Assembly (NCBI GenBank): GCA_045125095.1
Contig: JBGVMW010000331.1
Coordinates: forward strand, 1 to 13,090
DNA length: 13,090 nt
Direction: 5' to 3'
Source of the DNA: JBGVMW01 sp045125095
GTDB taxonomy: Bacteria > Bacillota > Clostridia > Lachnospirales > Lachnospiraceae
The notes under the pieces were generated by a model, which was not told the origin of the DNA, did no database searches, and was given only the letters and a program-made list of their open reading frames with translations. Below are positions 7,391-13,090 of the stretch, piece after piece. The translations under genes were made by a program, and so were the position numbers. Numbering within the stretch: position 1 is the stretch's first letter; each line of letters opens with the position of its first letter.

Positions 7391-10300
7391 ATGAATAAGC
7401 AACAATTTGATATGGATATACAAGCTGCAGACAATAATTCTTTGAGAGTTGGTGCTGCAAACAGAATTGTACAGCTTTTACAGAAGCTTCGCTACAGCAA
7501 TAACGAGAATAGTGCGAAAAGATGGATATGGGAGTTATGTCAGAATGCCAAAGATGTCTGCAATTCTACAGGAAAAGTAAAAATAAGCATAAATTTTGAT
7601 GAAATGCAGAGAAAAGTGTTTTTTCGACATAATGGTAAGGCTTTTTCAATGGATAATATATTATCGCTTATCAATCAGGCTTCTTCTAAGGATCGTAATG
7701 ATGGTAGTGAGAGAAAAAGCGGAAAGTTTGGAACGGGATTTATTACTACACATCTGTTATCAGAAGTAGTTAATATTTCCGGACTTCTAAAAATTGGTGA
7801 CAAATATTCTAAGTTTACTATTTCTTTAGACCGCACAGGAAAGGAAAAAAATGAAATTATAGCAGCTATGGAGAAGGCTGTTGGTGATTTGGGAAGTTGT
7901 ACACCTGTTGATTTCTTAGATTTTGATGAAGACGAATATAATACTGTATTCGAGTATGAGCTAGACGAGTACGGGATGAAGACGGCACGAGATGGATTGG
8001 AGAGTTTGAGAGTATCAGCAGCATATGTTCTTGCTATGCTTCCTGATATTGAGGAAATTACTGTTGAAAATACTGGAGAGAAGTTTCGGTATAAGAGAGA
8101 AGTGAAATGTGGATTAGAAAATGCAACTGTATCTGAAATTGAAGTGGAGCAGCAAGGTCATTGTTGTAATAAATATGTATTAGGAATGACAGAGGACAAT
8201 GTTTCTATTTATATAGCATTGGAGCATATGGATGATAATATGAAGATTCTTCCATTTTCTGAGAATCAATCAAAATTGTTTTGTGATTTCCCTTTGATTG
8301 GAACAGAGGATTTCCCTTTTCCGGTTTTAATTAGTTCTCCAGATTTTAATCCCACAGAACCAAGAGATGGGGTGTTTTTGACATGTAAAAATATGGCGAG
8401 AATGGATGAAGAAATAGAAGTAAATCGTAATATTATAGAAAAGGCATGTGAACTATATATGAAGCTGTTGGAATATGTAGCAGAGAAAAAGTGGAATGGC
8501 ATTTATAATATTACAAAAGTGAATGCTTATGGTAAGAAAGAATGGTACGACGAAGAATGGTTGGAAGAAATAATTGCCAAGTGTAAAGATGTGATATTAC
8601 ATACGCCGATTGTTTGCAACGCATGTGGAGATATGAAAGCATTGTTAGATGATTGGGATGATCAACAGTTGTTTATTATTTCCGATAGAAATACAGAAAC
8701 ACGTGAAAAAATATGGGAACTATTAAGTCATATGATTCCAGGTATGATCCCTCAGAAAGAAGATTTGCATGAATGGTATCATTCCTTATGGTCAGGATGC
8801 AACAGTTATACATTTGAAACATTATCGGAACAAGTGAGTTATTTCGAAAATGTAGATACATTAGTGACTAAATTGGATCATATTGATTGGAGAGATTGGT
8901 TAGATGAATACTATGTTCTTATTGATGAAAATGAAAAATGGCAGACATATGTAAAAAATAATCAGCTAAGTATTCTGCCAAATCAGAGAGGAGACTTCTG
9001 TAGTGTAGCTAGTCTATATTTTGATGTTGATATTCTGGAAGAATACAAAGATATTCTAATGGATTTAGGAAAAGACATAAAAGCAAAGTTATTACATTTG
9101 GATTTTGAGCGTAGTGAATGGTTTCATTGTGCAGAGATCAATAATGGTCAAATGTTAGAACTGATTGAAAAACAGTTAGAACAGGCGGAAAAAGAAGTAA
9201 AAGAACGTGCTTATCAAAAAATTGCTTTTATGTATAACGATTCTTTTAACGGTTTGGATTCACAGAAAAGGATATGCAATTACGCGAACCAAGTACTGAA
9301 ACTAGAACTGGAAATGAAGGAAGTCAAAGAAGTTTCTGAAAAACTGTTGCATGAAGCTATGAAATACACAGTAACAATGGTTGCAGATAGGATGAGCGAA
9401 TGTAGCACTGTTGTTGGACTAGCTGAGCATTTGGATATTTCTAGCGAAGAAGCTGCTGAGTATTTGACAAGATTTATAGAGTTTGTAGTTCAGCAGGGGT
9501 GGGATAATCTTATTAATAAGGTCACAAAACCAATACTTCCTAATCAGAATGGAAATTTTACGATTAAGGAAAAAATCTTTCTTGATAATGAAATGGATGA
9601 AACATTAAAGGAGATAGCCTGTATTGCTGGATATGATATTAGAGAAGAATTGTTGATGAAAGAGATATATTTGGAACTTCCAGAGAATCGTCAGAAAACA
9701 AATAAGGATATAGCCGGCTATATTACCGAATTTGTGCAAGATAATAGAAATACAAAGGAACCGGAAATACGTAATGCTTTCCATAAACTTTTGCTTTGGA
9801 TAAAGGATCATCAAAGTGAGGCGGAAAATATTTTACCAATTCTTTATGCAAATAAACACTATTTGTATGATGACGACGACATTGCCAATAATATTAGGCA
9901 GGCAGAAACATTTACAAATATAATGAGTAAGTATGATATTGATTCCCCTGAACAGTTGGAAGCAATTATCAGGCAAGGCACTAAGGGTGCTGTGGTCGAT
10001 ACGGCTTTGTCAAAGGAAGCTGTCACGGAGGAAGTTCTGTTGCAATATGGAATCGATTCGCAAGAAGCATTAGATATGGCGTTTTCCAATTCAGAGTTTG
10101 CAAGCCAATTTATTAGGGAATCCAGGCATGAAATAAGCACATATGAGTATGTAAAGAAAATTCTGGAGAGAGCTCAGAAAAATGTTCTTTCATATTTGAA
10201 TGAGCAACAGGAATATGACCTTTCGGATATACAGAAGATTGCGGACACAATATTTGTTGTTAAAAAGAATGGAAAGCAGATATATGTGTTGGCAAGACCA

Positions 10301-10471
10301 TCCGATGGTGGAGAAGTCAGAATTTATTACCGAACAGAAATGGATATTTTAGACTATTCTATGGACTGGGAACTTTGGGTGGAAGATGGAAAAAAGGAAC
10401 CACAAAAGATTACTTTCGGTAAAATCATTAAATTAACTGGTCTTAACAGAATACCATTGAAAGGAATGTGA
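7391..10471 (+). CDS. Large sacsin/HSP90-like GHKL ATPase with internal repeats
   Basis: A 1026-residue cytosolic protein. The N-terminal Bergerat-fold ATPase shows an N box WELCQNAKD (E48, N52, D55), a G1 box in the form FFRHNGKAF (78-85) and a G2 box GKFGTGF (111-117). A later conserved block SPDFNPTEPRDG lies near residues 316-327. This is the layout of sacsin N-terminal/HSP90-like ATPases. The middle holds at least two related segments headed LPNQRGDF (529) and LPNQNGNF (716), each followed by an acidic strand and a (L/A)GxDI helix. The C-terminal ~75 residues (ARPSDGGEVRIYY, ELWVEDG) form a separate unassigned domain. Similar giant GHKL ATPases occur in prokaryotic conflict systems as putative sensors or chaperone-like switches. 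ATG 7391 is chosen because GGGGGAGAAGG lies just upstream; TTG 7361 and ATG 7373 are weaker. The Schlafen-TIR gene starts 5 bases after it ends. Confidence 0.82.
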   Translation: MNKQQFDMDIQAADNNSLRVGAANRIVQLLQKLRYSNNENSAKRWIWELCQNAKDVCNSTGKVKISINFDEMQRKVFFRHNGKAFSMDNILSLINQASSKDRNDGSERKSGKFGTGFITTHLLSEVVNISGLLKIGDKYSKFTISLDRTGKEKNEIIAAMEKAVGDLGSCTPVDFLDFDEDEYNTVFEYELDEYGMKTARDGLESLRVSAAYVLAMLPDIEEITVENTGEKFRYKREVKCGLENATVSEIEVEQQGHCCNKYVLGMTEDNVSIYIALEHMDDNMKILPFSENQSKLFCDFPLIGTEDFPFPVLISSPDFNPTEPRDGVFLTCKNMARMDEEIEVNRNIIEKACELYMKLLEYVAEKKWNGIYNITKVNAYGKKEWYDEEWLEEIIAKCKDVILHTPIVCNACGDMKALLDDWDDQQLFIISDRNTETREKIWELLSHMIPGMIPQKEDLHEWYHSLWSGCNSYTFETLSEQVSYFENVDTLVTKLDHIDWRDWLDEYYVLIDENEKWQTYVKNNQLSILPNQRGDFCSVASLYFDVDILEEYKDILMDLGKDIKAKLLHLDFERSEWFHCAEINNGQMLELIEKQLEQAEKEVKERAYQKIAFMYNDSFNGLDSQKRICNYANQVLKLELEMKEVKEVSEKLLHEAMKYTVTMVADRMSECSTVVGLAEHLDISSEEAAEYLTRFIEFVVQQGWDNLINKVTKPILPNQNGNFTIKEKIFLDNEMDETLKEIACIAGYDIREELLMKEIYLELPENRQKTNKDIAGYITEFVQDNRNTKEPEIRNAFHKLLLWIKDHQSEAENILPILYANKHYLYDDDDIANNIRQAETFTNIMSKYDIDSPEQLEAIIRQGTKGAVVDTALSKEAVTEEVLLQYGIDSQEALDMAFSNSEFASQFIRESRHEISTYEYVKKILERAQKNVLSYLNEQQEYDLSDIQKIADTIFVVKKNGKQIYVLARPSDGGEVRIYYRTEMDILDYSMDWELWVEDGKKEPQKITFGKIIKLTGLNRIPLKGM

Positions 10472-10476
10472 TAAAT

Positions 10477-11472
10477 ATGGGTGTTAATGAGGATAGAGTG
10501 TCCTATATAGTCGAAAATAATGTACTGGATAATGTGATTTGCAGAGCTTTGGAGCTTCGCCCGACAGAACTTGCAAAATATATTTGTGGTCTGACCAATA
10601 ATACTGGAGGATACATATTTCTTGGAGTTGAAAAACAAAATGGATGCATGAAGAAGGTAGGGTGTCAAAAAACTTTTAATGTGGATGGTGTAATAGAAAT
10701 GGTAAAAGCTCAGCTGGATAATGAAATATCCATAAATTATGGCTTTGTATCGGTAGGTGGTGTTGATATATTTGCTATTGAAGTTGCGGAAAGTGACAAA
10801 AAGATTTGGCTGGAAGGAAAGTACTTTGTATATGAAAACAATGATGTTGAGGAAAAGGTTGTGAATCAGAATGATGAACCTATAACATTATTTATCTCTT
10901 ATACGGAGTGTGATGCACCAATTGTGGATATCATTGAAAATAAGATAAAGGAAAGACTAAAAGACAGGATTTGGATATCCAGATATACAGAGTTGCAGTA
11001 CAAAGACAGTTTTATGGCATTTATGAACACGATACAGGATCATGACTTTGTATTGACTGTTGTTAGTGATACATATTTGAGACGTCAGGCATGTATGTAT
11101 GAAGTTGGAGAGATTATTAAGGACCATCATTATAAAGACAGGCTATTATTTGTTGTGCTGAGTGAAAAAGAACGAAAATATTATGGTGAGGATGCACCAG
11201 AAAAGATAGGACCAGCTATTTATAAAGGACCAGAAGAACGATTGGAATATGTAGATTATTGGAAGAGACGCTATGATAATTTAGAAAAGAGAATGAGAGA
11301 AATCAATGATCTTGAGGCGGTTAGTAAAGCTTCCGTGGATTTAAAAATAATAGGGCAGATATTCCGTAAAGATATGAGTGAGTTTCTGGACTTTCTGTCT
11401 GATGAAAATGGTAAGAGTTTTGAAAAGTTATATGTAAACAATTTTGATGAAGTTATAGCGTGGCTGAAATAA
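10477..11472 (+). CDS. Schlafen AlbA_2-like and TIR domain fusion protein
   Basis: A 331-residue protein with two domains. Residues about 13-107 resemble the Schlafen AlbA_2 fold: ELAKYICGLTNNTGG then YIFLGVE, matching the family's I-xFANtxGGxIxIGV core, and a later strand VDIFAIEVAES. The usual EFK-type acidic motif upstream is not evident (VICRALEL at that place), so nuclease activity is doubtful. Residues about 136-250 form a TIR domain: ITLFISYTECDAP (BB-side start, F139), DFVLTVVSDTYL (191-201) and ACMYEVGEI with C206 and E209. That glutamate fits the CxxE position of the catalytic glutamate of TIR NADases. The remaining ~80 residues are helical. TIR effectors in bacterial immunity degrade NAD or make cyclic ADP-ribose signals. 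The start is ATG 10477, with AAGGA at 10461-10465 and only 5 bases after the GHKL gene. It is probably the effector of the downstream cassette. Confidence 0.82.
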   Translation: MGVNEDRVSYIVENNVLDNVICRALELRPTELAKYICGLTNNTGGYIFLGVEKQNGCMKKVGCQKTFNVDGVIEMVKAQLDNEISINYGFVSVGGVDIFAIEVAESDKKIWLEGKYFVYENNDVEEKVVNQNDEPITLFISYTECDAPIVDIIENKIKERLKDRIWISRYTELQYKDSFMAFMNTIQDHDFVLTVVSDTYLRRQACMYEVGEIIKDHHYKDRLLFVVLSEKERKYYGEDAPEKIGPAIYKGPEERLEYVDYWKRRYDNLEKRMREINDLEAVSKASVDLKIIGQIFRKDMSEFLDFLSDENGKSFEKLYVNNFDEVIAWLK

Positions 11473-11478
11473 TAATAC

Positions 11479-11484
11479 GGGGGG
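11479..11484 (+). promoter_or_regulatory. Ribosome binding site fixing the MBL gene start
   Basis: A GGGGGG run eight bases before ATG 11493. The frame could be read from GTG 11460, inside the TIR gene, but that would bury this site. Confidence 0.55.
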
Positions 11485-11492
11485 ATTCCAAT

Positions 11493-12704
11493 ATGGATGA
11501 TAAATTTAGGATGAAGCGAGAATTTGAATTAAAAGAAGGATTATACTTTGTTCATGGGTATTATCTAAGTGGATGGAGAGAGAATGATATAGAGGAGTTA
11601 TATCGTGACCAGATGATATTGATGCAAGACAGCATGGATGACATATATGATATTGATGCTTATGATATAAATCTGAGAGAAATGCGTATGGAAAATCAAA
11701 TTATGATTCCGGAAGGAGAGTTTGTGTATTACGATGGTAGAGAATTTCAAACAGCAGAGGATAATCCCACATCCATTGTGCATACGGAACTTAATAAGCA
11801 GCTAATCAGAGCGATTGGATTTCAAAATTACGGAAATCAGCCCAAGGAAGAAAATGAAGATATATCAGACGTATGTTCATATCATATAAATGTTGGACAT
11901 GGAAACTGTAGCATTATCGTTTTTTGCGAAAATGGTTCATACAATATGTGGATGGTAGACTGCTCGGTATTTGATTTTACCAATAAGCATAATTACAGTT
12001 CTAATTTGGAAGATTGTTTACAGTCTATTTTCAATAAGTTTGGAATAGACAGAATATCAAAATTAATGATTACACACCTGCACTATGACCATATTAACGG
12101 AATCGAATATTTAATTAAAAGAGGATGGATTGATTCCAATACAGAAGTATGGATGAATATACAATATCCTTGGATACAGCCTACATATAATCGTATTTTA
12201 TTACAATTAAGTGCATTAGGAGTTAAATTTATAGATCCGATTATTGGTAATTCTACAAAAAATATCCATATTCTGTATCCGGATGTCAGCTACAACAAAA
12301 AAAACAAGGCACCAAAGAACAATATCAATAATGCATCTGTTTTATATCAGATATGTTTTGGGGAAAATAGTATGCTATTTACAGGAGATATTGAGACGGA
12401 AGGTTGGGAGAATGTATCAACTTGTATGCCCAATTTATGTAATACAACGTATTACTGTATATCACATCATGGTAGTATTACAGGACATATTCGAAGTAAT
12501 TGTATGCCAGCAAATCGTTGTATTACAACACTTGCAGACTGTGCCGAATTAACAAGTTTACAAGTATTAATGGGTAGAGACGGTGCATATAAGGGGGTGT
12601 ACAGCAGAAAAGTTCTTGGAGATTTTAAAAATATAGAAGAAACAGAGAAAGCACAGAAATACTTTTGTCTGGACTGGAAAACAGGGAAAGCGCGTAGTGT
12701 TTAG
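11493..12704 (+). CDS. ComEC/Rec2-like metallo-beta-lactamase-fold hydrolase
   Basis: A 403-residue protein with no signal peptide or membrane segments, so it is only the hydrolase part of the ComEC-like family and not a DNA channel. From about residue 128 the metallo-beta-lactamase fold is clear: HINVGHGNCSIIVF, then THLHYDH (H195, H197, D199, H200) for the dinuclear metal site, FTGDIE (D299) and CISHHGS (H325/H326). All expected metal ligands appear present. Residues 1 to about 125 are acidic and unrecognised (DDIYDIDAYDINLREMR) and may dock to the partners. ComEC-like MBL domains are usually predicted phosphodiesterases or nucleases; in a defence island they may act on nucleic acid or nucleotide signals (inference). 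It is the last gene, 20 bases after the Schlafen-TIR gene, and its transcript ends at the terminator at 12833. Confidence 0.85.
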   Translation: MDDKFRMKREFELKEGLYFVHGYYLSGWRENDIEELYRDQMILMQDSMDDIYDIDAYDINLREMRMENQIMIPEGEFVYYDGREFQTAEDNPTSIVHTELNKQLIRAIGFQNYGNQPKEENEDISDVCSYHINVGHGNCSIIVFCENGSYNMWMVDCSVFDFTNKHNYSSNLEDCLQSIFNKFGIDRISKLMITHLHYDHINGIEYLIKRGWIDSNTEVWMNIQYPWIQPTYNRILLQLSALGVKFIDPIIGNSTKNIHILYPDVSYNKKNKAPKNNINNASVLYQICFGENSMLFTGDIETEGWENVSTCMPNLCNTTYYCISHHGSITGHIRSNCMPANRCITTLADCAELTSLQVLMGRDGAYKGVYSRKVLGDFKNIEETEKAQKYFCLDWKTGKARSV

Positions 12705-12832
12705 TTTAGATAATATGAAGTGTCCCCACATTTGTAACAACGTGGATTTATCTGTATACTAGAGTAAGTATTTAAGCGAACAAAATGATGTGGAGTGATA
12801 CTTAATCTCAAAATGAAAAGCTAAAAAAGAGA
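12705..12832. other. Non-coding stretch after the operon, before the terminator
   Basis: I see no gene in these 128 bases; the rest of the 347-base gap to the next gene holds the terminator and promoter described separately. A 15-codon frame at 12716-12763 (start MKCPHICNN) has no ribosome binding site. It only faintly recalls a zinc-ribbon N-terminus and could be a gene remnant. No repeat shared with the left end that would mark an attachment site was found by eye. Confidence 0.4.
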
Positions 12833-12876
12833 AAATCCTCTTGAATTGAACTAAGGTTTGATTCAAGGGGATTTTT
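12833..12876 (+). terminator. Rho-independent terminator of the defence operon
   Basis: AAATCCTCTTGAAT (12833-12846) pairs with ATTCAAGGGGATTT (12861-12874) as a 14-bp stem with a single T-G wobble and a 14-base loop. A T-run ends the hairpin. An A-rich tract precedes it, so it could also stop transcription from the opposite strand. It closes the transcription unit that starts near 1090. Confidence 0.85.
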
Positions 12877-12920
12877 GTTGGTCATTTTCTGCAAGAAATA
12901 TCCACTTTCTGCATACATAC

Positions 12921-12953
12921 TTGATTGTCACATATTTTATGCTATGCTTAATT
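12921..12953 (+). promoter_or_regulatory. Putative promoter of the right-edge gene
   Basis: Two overlapping readings exist: TTGATT (12921-12926) with TATGCT (12943-12948) at 16-base spacing, or TTGTCA (12925-12930) with a TG-preceded TTAATT (12948-12953) at 17-base spacing. Both are imperfect, but the position, between a terminator and a start codon, fits. An inverted repeat overlaps it. Confidence 0.4.
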
Positions 12954-12972
12954 AAACCAAATTAAATATGTG
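12929..12972. promoter_or_regulatory. 9-bp perfect inverted repeat, possible operator
   Basis: CACATATTT (12929-12937) and AAATATGTG (12964-12972) are perfect inverted repeats 26 bases apart, enclosing the putative -10. A second inverted pair, TTAATT (12948-12953) and AATTAA (12960-12965), is nested inside and slightly overlaps the right arm. The arrangement suits a repressor site or an alternative RNA structure in the leader. No regulator gene is in view. Confidence 0.35.
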
Positions 12973-13051
12973 AAAAAGGGGGTATCAGTAGAGGTGTTAA
13001 TTAAAATGTAATTTGTTCTATTTTAATAACATTGCGAAAGGAAGTAAGATT

Positions 13052-13090
13052 ATGATGAAAATGAAAAAAATGCTTAGAGCAATCGTGGTT
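13052..13090 (+). CDS. N-terminus of an unidentified protein, possibly exported (partial)
   Basis: Only 13 codons are in the window: MMKMKKMLRAIVV. AAAGGAAG at 13037-13044 lies seven bases before the ATG. The lysine-rich start followed by the beginning of a hydrophobic run (AIVV) looks like the n- and h-region start of a signal peptide. Too little is present to name it. A separate promoter and the upstream terminator place it outside the defence operon. Confidence 0.5.
   Translation, partial: MMKMKKMLRAIVV

Noticed and set aside
10477..11472. Thoeris system (ThsA/ThsB)
   Set aside because: There is a TIR protein, but no ThsA-type SIR2/SLOG or other matching effector neighbour, and the TIR is fused to an AlbA_2-like domain.
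12244..12552. 102-codon plus-strand frame inside the MBL gene
   Set aside because: It overlaps the catalytic region of the MBL protein in another frame and has no recognisable domain or ribosome binding site.
12716..12763. 15-codon frame starting MKCPHICNN, resembling a zinc-ribbon N-terminus
   Set aside because: No ribosome binding site and the Cys spacing is off; at most a remnant, more likely chance.
874..12832. Direct repeats (attL/attR) bounding the island
   Set aside because: By eye, only a short inverted AAATGTGG-like match (about 1005-1012 and 12726-12733) is shared by the two ends. That is too short and in the wrong orientation to call an attachment site.
1..13090. CRISPR array, tRNA or rRNA genes
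   Set aside because: No regularly spaced repeats and no cloverleaf or rRNA-like segments were seen on either strand.

Overview
The window is AT-rich, has short intergenic gaps and uses strong AGGAGG-type ribosome binding sites. This points to a low-GC Bacillota, most likely a gut Clostridia (Lachnospiraceae-like) genome; that assignment is inference from composition and protein style, not from a marker gene. The content is an anti-phage defence island.

Layout. Positions 1-873 (minus strand) hold a tyrosine recombinase gene that runs off the left edge. It appears to be an in-frame chimera: the N-terminal two thirds of a XerC/D-like recombinase joined to the core-binding domain of a second, phage/Tn916-type integrase. 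A 263-base divergent intergenic region follows, with two small hairpins and an extended -10 promoter. Eight plus-strand genes then run head to tail from 1137 to 12704 and end at a strong hairpin terminator (12833-12876). A new gene with its own putative promoter starts at 13052 and leaves the window after 13 codons.

The eight genes are: (1) DUF3800 protein, (2) unrecognised protein with a CxxC motif, (3) GajA-like OLD-family nuclease (ABC ATPase plus TOPRIM), (4) GajB-like UvrD-type helicase, (5) FRG-domain protein, (6) 1026-residue sacsin/HSP90-like GHKL ATPase with internal repeats, (7) Schlafen AlbA_2-like domain fused to a TIR domain, (8) ComEC-like metallo-beta-lactamase-fold protein with an unrecognised N-terminal region. 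Genes 3-4 form a recognisable Gabija core whose reading frames overlap.

How they may work together. Gabija (GajA nuclease plus GajB helicase) is an established nucleotide-sensing DNA-cleaving defence. The tight three-gene block 6-7-8 (gaps of 5 and 20 bases) has the look of a separate system: a large ATPase as likely sensor/regulator, a TIR enzyme as likely NAD-consuming or signal-making effector, and an MBL hydrolase as likely second effector or modulator. I do not recognise this trio as a named defence system, and it is the best candidate here for something undescribed. The DUF3800 + CxxC pair and the FRG gene flank Gabija and may be accessory to it or be independent modules.
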